Origin: Pochonia chlamydosporia 170
Taxonomy: Eukaryota; Ascomycota; Sordariomycetes; Hypocreales; Clavicipitaceae
Direction of reading: 5' to 3'
DNA length: 64,000 bases
Assembly (NCBI RefSeq): GCF_001653235.2
Contig: NC_035790.1
Location: 7,192,001 to 7,256,000, forward strand
The translations under genes were made by a program, and so were the position numbers. The notes beneath the pieces are model-generated. The model made no database searches. It was given only the letters and a program-made list of their open reading frames with translations, and was not told the origin of the DNA. Each line of letters begins with the position of its first letter. The stretch's first letter is position 1. This document shows positions 1 through 10,529 of the stretch, in pieces.

Positions 1-1
1 T

Positions 2-694
2 TGGCTTGAATATTCCTCAATCCAAAGACTATGTGTCGAGGCTAGCATACTTGTCACAGAGGGGAAGTCTCTCCTTAACGACCACAGAGATGAGAGCTTT
101 GCAGTGAGAATGCTTGAAGAGTGTCGCAAACTAGATCAAATCTGTGAGAAACAGTGGACGTGTTTGTTGGAGAGCAATCAACACAAAGGTGCCAGGACTT
201 GCCAAGACGTCGGTTCTAATTGCAACAGTTTGCTTTTGGTACCACTTTGGAACCTGTTGACATGCGCACGCGTCCTCCTGAACTCGGTAATTATTAGTTG
301 CACAGCGTGCATCCATGAGCGGGTTGACTACAGAACCACCAAAGACTACATCAGCGCCTATTCCGTATTGCAAGGTGTCGTCCTGAAGAGTCTATCAATG
401 AACGAGTGCAGCATCGGTCGGAATCAGCGTTCGCCGTCCTCGGAAATCAAGGGGGACAGGTTAGTGCCAGGGCTGCGAGGTCAATCAATGGTTTGGCCCT
501 GTACCTTTATCTGGTCTCTAGCATGTCTGACCCAGGACCAGAGAACCGCCGTTGGTAACCAAATAGAGTACATTGGTTCGCAGCTTGGGATCCGGTGTGC
601 GCTGTCGCTCCGAGACGACAAGGAGGAAATGCCACCATATTGGTTCACAATGGGCCGCCAGTCAGGCACTAGATTGTTATCACAACGTCACTAG
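2..694 (+). CDS. C-terminal part of a Zn2Cys6-type fungal transcription factor (5' end outside window)
   Basis: The frame is open from base 2 to a stop at 694, so the gene enters from the left and only about 230 C-terminal codons are visible. The protein resembles the C-terminal tail of fungal-specific C6 regulators. It has a helical stretch ending in an RVLLNS-like segment, then a conserved block starting GQSMVWP and ending in an IGSQLGIRCAL-like sequence, which is the usual end of this family. The zinc cluster would lie upstream and cannot be seen. No frameshift is visible in this part. The assignment rests on family pattern only. A fragment of an already broken gene cannot be excluded, because the start is missing. 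Expected role: nuclear DNA-binding regulator, target unknown. Confidence 0.55.
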   Translation, partial: WLEYSSIQRLCVEASILVTEGKSLLNDHRDESFAVRMLEECRKLDQICEKQWTCLLESNQHKGARTCQDVGSNCNSLLLVPLWNLLTCARVLLNSVIISCTACIHERVDYRTTKDYISAYSVLQGVVLKSLSMNECSIGRNQRSPSSEIKGDRLVPGLRGQSMVWPCTFIWSLACLTQDQRTAVGNQIEYIGSQLGIRCALSLRDDKEEMPPYWFTMGRQSGTRLLSQRH

Positions 695-1019
695 TTATTC
701 CTAGGGAAGTTTGTAATTAACAATGTCTTCTTCGTGTTCGCACAACTCATGCGTGTGATTGTCAATCCCAGGCTAGCACGAATCGTCTTTTTGGGTAGAC
801 ATGCGCCAACCGCGGGCTTTCGACTATTTGAGCGCTAGGAAAGGGGAGTCATGGTGCTGTGGTGTCAACACATTTGTCAAGATATAAAGCTGAACCAAAA
901 GCCCGTGTTGTCGCCATTTTGAACTCTCTCTGTCATTTCTTTATCACCCCAAGGTGGTGCCACTACCTGAGCTATTGTTCCTAACCCCGTTGTTACTCAA
1001 CCAACCTTCCGGCTGCTAC

Positions 1020-1484
1020 ATGAAATCTCGGCTTTCCGGTCGTGATACATTACGACTCATGGAACTGCATAGCATTCAAGACAAACGGGACTTAAATAAC
1101 CCTGAATCGGGCTTTTACGCACATCTGCAGGACATCCCGGTCTGGTTGAAACGACTCAATAAACTTGGCGGGAAGTTAAAACAGACAACTGTGTGGTACA
1201 GTTCGAGCGACCAAACCATGCTTAATGAGTTTTGTAGATTTATACATAGTCTTACAAAATATGCAAAAGCATGGTGGATGCGACTACGTGTACTAGGCTC
1301 TGGGAAACCCTTGAGCACAATAGCGGGCCTTGAACGAATCACAGATCTTTCAAGAGAAATTCATCACATGGCGGGCAATGCAGCAACTAATCTGTTGAAA
1401 GTGGGCGAATTTGGATCTCAGCTTGGAAGTGTGCTGTTAAAACTGGACGAAATATATCAATACAAGGAAGGGCTCCGTCCGTAA
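1020..1484 (+). CDS. hypothetical protein, 154 aa
   Basis: I do not recognise this protein. An ATG at 1020 opens a frame of 154 codons with no intron. The frame is also open upstream to 954, but only from a non-ATG codon. The sequence looks mostly alpha-helical, with many charged residues and Trp (for example a KAWWMR segment near residue 85), and has no obvious signal peptide or membrane segment. It lies between the C6-regulator remnant and a convergent hypothetical gene that ends about 35 bp downstream. The 325 bp upstream (695-1019) contain no other gene. It could be an exon of a larger gene. Confidence 0.4.
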   Translation: MKSRLSGRDTLRLMELHSIQDKRDLNNPESGFYAHLQDIPVWLKRLNKLGGKLKQTTVWYSSSDQTMLNEFCRFIHSLTKYAKAWWMRLRVLGSGKPLSTIAGLERITDLSREIHHMAGNAATNLLKVGEFGSQLGSVLLKLDEIYQYKEGLRP

Positions 1485-1519
1485 TATTTTAATCTTTATG
1501 CCAATCTACATGCAAAAAG

Positions 1520-1960
1520 TCAAGATCTCCCACTGTGCCCACCGAATGCAGCTGCCAACTCTCGCTTTCCAAGATCATGCTCTGCCCGATTTAAGGCACC
1601 ATCTTCGTATAGTGTATCCCAAATCTCAGAAACAAATTCTCGTTGGGTCCAGCACTTCGGTCTGTCCGTTAGCTCCAGATGAATTGTAGATCCCACCTCT
1701 AATTCATCCAAACGTGCTATCTCTCCCAAATATATTGGGCTCTGGCTGTTTGCTGTGGCCGGAGCCATCTCAGAGGTGGTCGATTTGATCTGAAACTCCC
1801 CCGTTCTGGTTTTTACCATCTCCCACCACGTCCAATTACGGTTGTTTATGTCAGAAGTAGCAATCGCCCAACTCGCCTCAGAATTTTCAGCAACAGGCGG
1901 AAGTAGCAGAGCCCATACCTTTGACAAAAGAGGACCAGTTTCGGACTCTGTGTCAGACAT
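1520..1960 (-). CDS. hypothetical protein, 146 aa, weakly like small fungal DUF6914-type proteins
   Basis: A single uninterrupted frame on the minus strand starts at an ATG at 1960 and ends at 1520. The protein has a Trp-rich N-terminal half (WALLLPP near residue 16, WTWWEMV near 43). Its C-terminal part has a Cys-Trp followed by a helix ending in Asp-Gly (DRPKCWTQREF, then LYEDG). That arrangement is loosely reminiscent of the small uncharacterised fungal DUF6914 family, where a C-x-x-W is followed by a helix and a DG. I hold this loosely. The start lies 48 bp from the start of a divergent broken toxin-like gene at 2009, so the two share an upstream region. There is no evidence that it is an immunity protein. 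Confidence 0.45.
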   Translation of the reverse strand: MSDTESETGPLLSKVWALLLPPVAENSEASWAIATSDINNRNWTWWEMVKTRTGEFQIKSTTSEMAPATANSQSPIYLGEIARLDELEVGSTIHLELTDRPKCWTQREFVSEIWDTLYEDGALNRAEHDLGKRELAAAFGGHSGRS

Positions 1961-2008
1961 TATGGGTAGATCAACTTGTTGAGGAAAGTGGAGGGTCGTT
2001 TATTAGCT

Positions 2009-2761
2009 ATGTTTAAGAAGTTTGATCTGAGTAACCGACGGCGGTATGTCGCTTGGTGTAGAAAAATTGGATGAGGAGTCGCCGGCGGCGACGTTTTATA
2101 CGCAGGGCACCAATAAGGCGATTTCTAAGAATGAGACTCACACGTGGTCGTTCCACGAAAACAACCAAGTTGAATAGTGCGGACTATTACATATGTACTT
2201 CAAGTCTTAGGTTCAGCTCAAATTTACTGCTGTTGTAATACAATATAGCCAGTGTCGCTTAAGCCCGCGACGGTCGGTGGCGTCAGAGTCCCATCTATAA
2301 GTAATGGTCATTGCCGCTGGATTAAATGTCGCTGTTACATTGTAACTACTCATTATTTGAGAATGGGGACAGCATGGAAAATTATCCCTTGCGACCTGTT
2401 ATGGGTAGATCATGGTGCATCGCTGAACAGTCTCCCTTTGCGCCCTCGCGACTTCCAAATCGAAAATCTTAAGGAATTCAAGAAAGATTCTGTTTATATT
2501 TGGACCATACCGAATAGTAAGTAACTGCATGCTGCCTGTTCTAGTATGGGGCTGATGTTCTCAGATACACCCCTTCCGGACAATATGGTAGTGCGCTACA
2601 TAAATCATGATCTCTATCAACTGGAATATGAAAGTGAAATGACCCATTCATCAGACTCTCAACCAACACTGAGAGGATTCATTAACTCAATGGCATCCCG
2701 CTGGACAAAGAAAAGATGGATTGCTTGGAGGTCTCTTGCAGATGGGAATGCGGGGAGTTAA
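2009..2761 (+). pseudogene. broken fungal Tse2-like ADP-ribosyltransferase toxin-domain gene
   Basis: Three coding segments on the plus strand together resemble the fungal proteins that share the Tse2 ADP-ribosyltransferase toxin domain. The first begins at the ATG at 2009 and carries an N-terminal segment. It runs into a stop after about 21 codons, and the following family-like sequence (about 2050-2176) continues in another frame, so there is a frameshift near 2050-2060. The third part lies at about 2360-2761. It carries the conserved GASL block and a later Leu-Pro-Asp motif, and it appears to contain a 48-nt intron (about 2517-2564, donor GTAAGT). The stretch between 2176 and 2360 does not read cleanly. 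I infer a decayed gene. Family assignment is from pattern recognition only. Any activity is doubtful given the break. Confidence 0.5.
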
Positions 2762-3760
2762 GGAGAGACTAGTTGCGAATTCGTCTGTCTATCTATTCCC
2801 ATTGTACTTATTAGTATGGGTATGAGAAGGGAAATAGATAGGCTCATCTCGCAGGAAGATTGAATGAACGCATTCGGCGATCATACGGGCTCTTTTGCTA
2901 CAGTTACCGGGTAGTGGCACGCAAGTGGCCAAAAACTAGCTGAGTTGTCTACAATGATGCGGGGTTGTGACAATGCAAGGACTGTACTTAAATACATCAG
3001 TGTCCATCGGTGCTCTGTCCAAATTTGATTCCATTATATCTTGTCTCTCTAGCCTAGAGAAGCAAAACATCACATTTATCACAATGATGACGATGATGTT
3101 GTCCTAAAAGCCTTCTTTGAAAATTCACCTGTAGCCCATGCCGGGCGTTTGAGGTTGTTCCCGAGAAGACAACAACCTCGTATGGCACACTTTCTCCGAG
3201 TTGTGCTGCTCGAGGCTATAGTTTAACGTGGAGACTTGGATGAAGACGCGTTTTCTATACCCAAGGTACTCTTGAATTCTTTCGACCGAAATATAGCAAA
3301 CGCGACGAAAACCAGAATTTGTTGCATGTCATAACCGGATAACCCGGGCTCAAGTTACTCATCGAAGGTGAGAGTATTACGGAGCACTTCTAACACTCTG
3401 AACCCGCCATCTGATGTGCGATGGAAGGTGGACAAAGGCCGCGTCACAGACCGCGTCGGAGCAAAAGTACGTCTAGACAGGGTGATACTATGATCAGGCT
3501 GACTCTATATAAAGTGGTGTCTATTGTAGGTCTCATGTACGCTGCTTAGCCAGAAAGAAAGACAATTGAAATGCCAACAAAACCGGACATCCTCTGACGA
3601 CTTATTTGACCAGCATTAATTAGAGCGCTTCGTCTTCAAAGAGCCGCCCAGGATAGGTGGCATATAAACATTACATATCGAAAGGCAATAACTTCTTCAT
3701 ATCTACTTCATATTTATCTTTTCTTCACGGTTTTGTCCTCAGTCGCTCGTACGTAACGCA
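2762..3760. other. about 1 kb without a recognisable gene
   Basis: No coding signal is convincing on either strand. A TATA-like CATATAAAC at about 3660-3668 lies about 100 bp before the ATG at 3761 and may belong to that gene's promoter. Confidence 0.5.
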
Positions 3761-4423
3761 ATGCTTGCCTTCAACGCCGCGACCGACCTACATCGCCAGG
3801 CTATGACGTGGGCAGAGGGAATTTTAAGGCTCAAAATACCAGAAGAAGAGCTCAAGGAACTTGAAAAACGAAAGGCTGCTGCTCTTATTGCCGCACAGAC
3901 ACGTCTTCGGGACGGATCGCTACAAGAGCCACACCTGCAAACTCTGGTGGAGTTGGTGTCGGACATAACCCGCAGTCAATGGCAACTCCTTGGCCAGTAT
4001 CAACATAACGTATTTGTGCAATGCAAACATATACCGTCAGCAAAGAACGTGCAGCAGACGGAAACCTTCCAGGAGCCGCAAAATACGGCGAAACATGGCT
4101 CTAGGAGAACCACAACCAGGAAGAAACGCAAAGCAGCTGGTGTTTCAAGACAAAACGATGCCCCAAAACTGGCGCGTACCCATTTCTCATATCCAACCAA
4201 GGACCATATTATACTTCCTTCTCGAGAGAGTGGAGGCAGAGGCTCTTCGAGTAGGGTTAAATCTCCAGAAATTGTCGATGACGCGCCAATACCTCGGCCC
4301 GGGAGGCAAACCAAAGTCCCATGTCACAAACTGGAGGATAAAATTCCTTGCAGTGAAACTGCACCGAGCAAAGTGACTAATGATTGGGATGACGACCCTA
4401 TGGCCATAGCACGATTAATTTGA
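3761..4423 (+). CDS. hypothetical protein, 220 aa, coiled-coil N-terminus and basic middle
   Basis: This is an intronless frame with a good ATG at 3761. Residues about 15-45 are a charged helix (IPEEELKELEKRKAA) that could form a coiled coil. A basic, probable nuclear-localisation segment (TTTRKKRKAAG) lies near residues 116-126. The C-terminal half is rich in Ser, Arg and Pro and looks disordered, ending in an acidic WDDDP stretch. No known domain is recognised. The composition suggests a small nuclear or chromatin-associated protein, but that is inference. It has no close neighbour: about 1 kb of gene-poor DNA lies on each side. Confidence 0.5.
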   Translation: MLAFNAATDLHRQAMTWAEGILRLKIPEEELKELEKRKAAALIAAQTRLRDGSLQEPHLQTLVELVSDITRSQWQLLGQYQHNVFVQCKHIPSAKNVQQTETFQEPQNTAKHGSRRTTTRKKRKAAGVSRQNDAPKLARTHFSYPTKDHIILPSRESGGRGSSSRVKSPEIVDDAPIPRPGRQTKVPCHKLEDKIPCSETAPSKVTNDWDDDPMAIARLI

Positions 4424-5640
4424 AAACTGACACCCGTTATGGAGAGGTAGCTACGGTCGATTATTTTCGTTTCAGCCTGTCCAATTTCCGATTTGTGGAT
4501 AAATTGGCTTCATGAATAAACTCTTAGTTGGTAAGAAAGCCATCTCATACATCCTGCATGTGACTAACCGTGTAGGTTTAGATTGGACTGTGCACCGTGT
4601 CCAACGTTTTTCACATTTTAAGGAGACTGAGACAGTAATATATTCTACCCGGATGGCACCCTTCTTCTTCAAAGTTTCGTTCGAACATTAGTGCGGGAGC
4701 CGGTGGCAGGCATGTGGACATCGAGTCTAGCAATGTGGAGTATTTCATATGTATATGGGGAGCTTATGCTGGATGACGATGTCTTGGACTCGTGTGACGA
4801 TGAGGAGGCGCAGCGCTGGTTCAATGAGAATATCCAGAGGTTTAGTGATGGCATTGGCCGGGTCACAATCACCAAGCGACTAGGCAGAGCAGGTTGTGAT
4901 GAAAGTTTGGCTAGAAGCCGGCCGCCTTGACTATGTAAGGCGGGCTGCCGGCAAGGAATTCCACCACACGACGCATATATAGAGTCAAATTTTGACCCAA
5001 GAAACGCTAAAATAAATCGCAGCTGCCGGGCGACCATTCAATTTTTGTGTATGTGACATGACGATGCTTGACAAAGTGGTGCTCAGCTTGATGGACCATG
5101 AGTACGAAACTCTGGCTCAGAGCCATTAAATGAAGTTGTTGCAGGATAAGACATGGCTATATTGTCCGGCCCGAAAGTCCTCAAACCAAATGGACAGGAC
5201 TTCACTATATGCTCACTCGCGTAAGATCTGGATTATTCGCTTCTAGGCGCTGTTTTGGGAAGTTTCGGAATATCATTTTGAGAGTTTGCTTTCATGCCAG
5301 ACGATGGTAGAGCCCGCTACCGGTTCAAGCAACACCATCAAACGGTGAGATTATCTTGCCCTTGGCCCTGAATCGGGCAAACCCGTTTTGACAAGCTCAT
5401 TTCCCCAGACTCAGAGGCTCATATTGTCTATTGGCGTTGGACCAGGTACCTTGTGTCTACAAAAGCTGATCCGTTCGTCCACAGACTTATAAATACGAGA
5501 GATCCTCTGTCGCGCCCCGGCCAAAACACCTCTCCCATTCATCCTAAGAATTCACAACTCAGCCCACAGTAGTCTTTTTCCGTGAACAGAAACACTCAAA
5601 CCATTTGACTCGGCATTCGAGCAGTGAATCAGTTGTTACC
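4424..5640. other. mostly gene-less stretch with a weak coding relic
   Basis: The plus strand has two adjacent open stretches of protein-like composition, about 4577-4690 and 4737-4930. The second has an acidic DDDVLDSCDDEEAQRW block. They are separated by a stop, and no start or splice model joins them convincingly. They may be a gene relic. The rest up to the zinc-cluster gene shows nothing recognisable. Confidence 0.3.
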
Positions 5641-5990
5641 ATGGTGTTTACCGGCTGGTCCTCGACGGGTTGTGAGACTTGCAGAAAACGCCGAATCGAG
5701 GTACGTTATAAAAGCAGGCGGATTATCTAGCGGTGTTGACTAACTCCAAACTTGTTTAGTGTGATGAAGCATTGCCATCCTGCAAACAGTGCATCAAAGC
5801 TGGCAGATCCTGCCCCGAATCCAAAAACCGCCAGGATGTCGCATTTCGCTTCATATCTTTTGACGCGAATGGGAAAAAGAAGAAGACGAAAACTGCCATA
5901 CCCCCAAGCGTCCCAGAAAATCTTATAGTGACACCTATGGTCTCATTACCGGATGAAGGAGCTGCCTCACAGCCCTTCTCATGGAAATAA
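5641..5990 (+). pseudogene. truncated Zn2Cys6 transcription factor (zinc cluster only)
   Basis: Exon 1 is 5641-5700 and exon 2 is 5760-5990, separated by a 59-nt intron (GTACGT donor, TTTAG acceptor). The predicted protein of 96 aa has a complete Zn2Cys6 cluster: GCETCRKRRIE in exon 1, then CDE...CKQC...C in exon 2, all six Cys present. The cluster is followed by FRFISF, in the style of the fungal family whose members begin MVxxGxxSxGC. Translation stops soon afterwards. Between about 6000 and 6090 another frame still looks like the continuation (EEIERQICEKYY), which suggests a frameshift and loss of the regulatory domain. A full family member would be 400-600 aa. It could still make a short DNA-binding protein. 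Confidence 0.65.
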
Positions 5991-6174
5991 AGGACATCAT
6001 TGGGAGCACGACAAAAGACCAGAAGTGTGTATTAGGGATTGAGGAGATTGAGAGGCAGATTTGTGAAAAGTACTACAACAGGGTAATACGTCCACCGCAT
6101 GGTATGTCCATAGTCAATTAAAGTCAGAGAAAAATAAAGCCATTCAAAAGCATACCGATGTGTCATTGGACAAC

Positions 6175-7869
6175 CTACTCTTTCTTTGCAAGCAGCTGAT
6201 TTAGGCCAACGCGCGTACGACTCTTGGACGAACTGCGTCCCCAGGAGCTATCTGGTGAGTTGAGTTGCCTGGTGCGCTTCGATCGGACCACCGGCTCATT
6301 GCTCAAGGCGGAAGTAACACTCGATGTAAAGCTTAAAGATGGATCGTCGTAACCTAGTACAGTCGATACTTGACTTGGCTCCTGTGAATCATCGTCTCCA
6401 TGCAAATCATGTAGTAAGTCATATGCCTCAGCATCGCGTTTGGAACTATTTCCGCACGTCTCGGCTATCCCTTCCTGAAGCGCATCATGTGCATCCTGCC
6501 ATGACGCTGATTCTCGATCTTTATTGTCACTTCGATCCTTAACTTCGGCAGCTTCTCCGTTTGCAACCTGGATGGCCCGGTCGCGATGTTCTTTGGCCAA
6601 CTGCCTTGCATTTCTAAAAAACGTGGCCCCTTCGACAAAAGTCGCGCGATTGTTTGTCAAATCAAAGCCACATAGTTTGGTCATGTGGTACTCTGCCCGT
6701 CCTCTAGTATTAGCAGGAGCTGTAATATGATGTGCGTACAGTTGAAGGGTGCCAGTAGCAGGATGATAGGTTGAGCTATAGGTATAAGCATTTCCATCAT
6801 ATTTCGCTTGGGTTTTCCCATAATTCTGCAACGTGTGCATGGCACGGGCACCGTACGCTCCGTCGTAGCATGCCTGCCTCTGTGCAACTGATGCATTTCC
6901 GTCAGGTCCCTTGGCCTCTATGAAGAAGTTGGCCGCCACTGGAACACCGGGGTGCTTTGTAGGGATAACTCTTTACCTAACTTCCTCGTCATTTCGTACC
7001 TCCATACAAAGGTCCGCAAGATCAGCGCCGTCAAAATGATCTGGCTTTGGTCTCACGGCGTTGCCATTAGTGAGAGGTTCAAGCTCGGTGAAGAGGACAT
7101 TCTGTTTGCTAGGAATGGGACAATCTCCACAGATAAGGGGAATGACATCAGCCATGACATCAGATTCAAACACAGCATCTTCATTCTTCCTTTGAAATGC
7201 CTCGAACTGTTCCTCTGAGAATTGTGACGGCGACAAGGACGCGCGGCTCTGTTCCAATCTCATCTTTGTTTCCTCTGTGTTCAACGGTTTCGATTTACGG
7301 TTGTTCACATATACACCGTGGTCACGAAGGTGTTGATCAAACTCCTTCCCGTACCGCGTTGAGCCGCTTCTAGAAGTAACACTTGTCGCTCTCGTTGATA
7401 GCGTCCGTCGACTTCGGGAGCTGGAACTAGTATTTTCCATTATCGAAGGGTTTCGTGTCTTGCTCGAAAACTTATGTATGTAAATTAGTTGGTCGTAGAA
7501 ACAGAGCCGGTCGAGCTGTCATACCTCTCTAAGGTGCTGCAGATCTGGGCCACCGCGTCTTGAGAATCGAGAAAGATCCTTGGGCAGTGAACCGATGGGG
7601 TTGGTTCGTTTTTCCGTCTTTGCGCGCGCGTCGTTCCTCTGATCTAATTCTTGCAGGATGTTGAGTGTTAAGGGTATCTCGGATAAGTCGTCGTAAAAAG
7701 CTGGGGGGAATTTGGGAGCGACGGCACGGGTACTTCTTGCCTTCCGCTTTTTTGCAGGGTGATGGTTTTGCGAGATGTCTTGTTCAATCTGTCGTTTTCG
7801 AATTTGTTCACTCGCCATCGGTGACGGCGATGTGAAAGAGCGACTGACGAGAGGCATGGCCACGGCCAA
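6175..7869 (-). pseudogene. DUF7924 family protein with one in-frame premature stop
   Basis: On the minus strand, exon 1 is 7869-7525 and exon 2 is 7470-6175, with a 54-nt intron (GTATGA donor, CTAAT branch, ATAAG acceptor). The reading frame is continuous over about 547 codons except for one TAA at 6973-6975. That stop lies a few residues before the conserved core beginning NFFIEAKGPDG and continuing through QACYDGAYGARAMHTLQ. This is the signature of the fungal DUF7924 family. The E-x-K in FIEAKG resembles the active-site lysine motif of PD-(D/E)XK nucleases, which is only a suggestion. The N-terminal region has a basic AKKRKARS segment. Frame and splice sites are otherwise intact, so the stop is recent, a sequencing error, or read through. 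The divergent kinase gene starts 380 bp away. Confidence 0.7.
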
Positions 7870-8249
7870 GGTCGTGGTCAGTGGCCGCCTTAACAGGCGC
7901 CAGAGGAGTCATACACACGGAGCACGATTCCGTGAGAACGCATCCTGTCCCATGCGGAGAAGTCGTTTCACAAAAGGCAAGCATTCAGCCAACCATTAGC
8001 CGCCTGGCAGGAACACGATGTCGTGCATGCAGGAGCGTGAATGCAAGCTGCTTCTTTGAAGCGCGGAGTTAACGGAATGGATCATGTGACACTTGGCCAA
8101 GTGGCTGGTGTAGACTCACCTCGGCCCCACCAATGTTCTGCTAACCTATATCTGGCAATGCCCTCTTCACCATAGGCTGCCCCGCTGCTTTACTTATCCA
8201 ATTCTGCACTCTTTGTCTAGTTGTCTTGCCATGGCACCATCGTGCCGTG
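7870..8249. promoter_or_regulatory. shared upstream region of the DUF7924 gene and the CK1-like kinase
   Basis: This 380-bp interval separates two divergently transcribed genes and carries no gene of its own. No clear TATA box or repeated motif is visible. Confidence 0.4.
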
Positions 8250-9320
8250 ATGAAGGTAGGAAGTTCATCAGTCAAATCGATTCGAAGGCCATCTCACATG
8301 AGTTCTATTCCAGGACATTCTTGTCAACAAAAGATATCGTGTCGATCGCAGGATTGGAGAAGGAGGCTTTGGTCTTGTCTACGCTGGTAGGTTCTCAATC
8401 ATGTCATTTCTGCTCAGAGCTCATGTGGTCAAATAGGAATTGATACCGAGACAAAGGAAGCGGTCGCGATAAAGCTCACTCGTATACGAGACGGCCCCGA
8501 GGCACTTCAATATGAAGCCGATACATATGCTGAACTTTCTGGCGGCATTGGGACACCACAAGTCAAGTGGTTCGGTCCAGAGGGTGACTTTTATGTTTTG
8601 GTCCACGAACTTCTAGGACCATCTCTGGAAGACCTCTTCAATTACTGCAATCGAAGATTTTCTTTGAAGACGGTCCTTCTTATAGCCGACCAAGCGATTC
8701 GTCGAATGAAATACATCCACGACAAGGGCTATCTACACTGTGACATTAAACCGGATAATTTTCTGCTTGGAGTTGGAAATAATGGTAACATACTTTATAC
8801 GATTGACTTCGGGCTCGCAAGAAATATGGATGCAGCTGAAGGGCATGGAATTCGGGACGACCGACCTCTTGGAGGCACTGCTCGGTATGCCAGTCTCAAT
8901 AATCACAAGGGACTCGGTACGTTGCGTCCAGTAATTACAACGCTCATTCATTAATAGACAGCAGAACAATCTCGTGGCGACGATCTAGAGTCTTTGGGCT
9001 ATGTCCTTCTGTACTTTGCCCATGGCTCGCTGCCGTGGCAGGGCTTAAAGACATCTACTGACAAGGAGCGAACGGAGTTGATTAAGCAAAAGAAAACGAA
9101 TACAACAATAGAGGACCTTTGCAAAGGGCTTCCAGTGGAATTTTCCAGGTACATAGCGTACGTTCGGAGACTTAAGCCTGCCGAAAAGCCGAATTACGCC
9201 TACCTTCTCAGGCTATTCAACAATTTATTCGTAGCAAAGGGCTTCCAATACGACAACGTATTTGATTGGACGGAAAAGATCTTTCACGAGCTGCAAAGTA
9301 CGACCTCTGCTGAGAATTAA
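8250..9320 (+). CDS. casein kinase 1-like protein kinase, 304 aa
   Basis: Exons are 8250-8255, 8314-8386, 8437-8916 and 8965-9320, with introns of 58, 50 and 48 nt. The tiny first exon (Met-Lys) was chosen because it is the only ATG that splices in frame into [10 protein letters not shown]. The protein has a glycine loop GEGGFG (17-22), VAIK with Lys39, a catalytic loop HCDIKPDN (127-134), DFG (150-152) and the CK1-type block [15 protein letters not shown] (187-201). These mark a CK1-family Ser/Thr kinase. The HRD arginine is replaced by Cys, while the catalytic Asp129, Lys131 and Asn134 are kept. The usual CK1 C-terminal extension is absent, as in expanded fungal CK1-like genes. Substrate unknown. 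Splice sites and frame are consistent throughout. Confidence 0.85.
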
Positions 9321-10174
9321 CCCATACAAAGGATTACGCAAAGCGGATGGTGGAGTCTTGTCGAGAAGATTCGCGACGGCCGATTTCCGTACAAATCATG
9401 TGAGTCATACACCAATGGACTCAAGCATCATCGCCAATATCCTTGAGATCTTGGCAATCATCTACGATCAGAGCTCGCTTCTCTTGGGAAAGCTCCTGAA
9501 GCATTATCACGGGTTCATTTCGAGTTGCACTCTCAGTATGACCAGTCGCTCACCGTCTCGACTCGTCAAGGCTGCACGCGGCGGCTGTAATGTCCGAACT
9601 TGGATTTCGGATTAATGACCTTGATCTTCGTGTTTCGGCCAATATCTGAATTCCAGATCTACGACTTCCGATCTGTGTTCTTGCCTTTGAGATCTTTGAC
9701 CCGGAGGTTTCATTACGATAGCAGTGCGAGCTGATTGTGATGGAGCTGTTTATTGCTGTCAACGCGTATTGCATTGCAATGGTCGCTGGAACCTGCAAAG
9801 GATACAATAGTAGGTCATCAAGCGTTTTTTCGTGTATTATAACTTTTTATTTGTTTAGAGGCGCAAAATGTCAGTATGACAGGAATTACTCCTGTGTCAT
9901 GACTGAAGGTTCCCTAGTTGGCGAGGTGGACAGCCATAATATCTTAGATTAGCTTAGTGAAGATCCTAGATTCCCTCTCAAAGATCCCGGATAACAGTCT
10001 CGGTCGCTTAATTCTTAAACGCGGAATTCAGCCAGCTACAGCATGTATAAAAGACCACCACAACCCCAAACTACCGAGAGCTTCCTCCTCTCCATCAAGA
10101 AACAAAACTGATCACATCGCATCGCCTCCCAAGAAAGTAACGGCATTGCGGCGTTTCCATATAAAGCAATAAAC
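9321..10174. other. gene-less stretch downstream of the kinase
   Basis: No convincing coding sequence is seen. The right end (about 10170-10240) is a low-complexity run of AAACAC-type repeats, which coincides with the left edge of the segmental duplication described next. Confidence 0.4.
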
Positions 10175-10529
10175 ACAAACACAATAAAACAAACACAAAC
10201 ACAAAGAGACAAACACAAACAAAGAAACAAATACACACAAGCAGCCCTAGAATGATGACATGCTGCATTTATCGGTTCCTATTACAGGAGGCTGGGCAAT
10301 CGTTGCGCCACGGGCAGCGTTCCGGGCGCTCATAACGTGCCAGCTCTATCGCTCACTTGAGCCAAGCCGAGTGTGGAAGCATTTATTGGGATGGAGCCTT
10401 GAGAGATAGTACACAGAGCTTGAGTACTGTTTTCAAAGAAAAATGAATGGTTCGGTATGGTTATACTTATGTTTCGATGTCTGCTGTAACTGGTCTCAAT
10501 TCAGTAGAGTATCTCAACCTCTCCTACTT

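Noticed and set aside
1520..2761. Toxin-immunity pair formed by the Tse2-like gene and its divergent neighbour
   Set aside because: The toxin-like gene is broken, the neighbour shows no likeness to an immunity protein, and divergent orientation does not fit the bacterial pairing.
10170..10245. AAACAC-type repeat as a telomere-like sequence
   Set aside because: It is irregular low-complexity DNA, not TTAGGG repeats.
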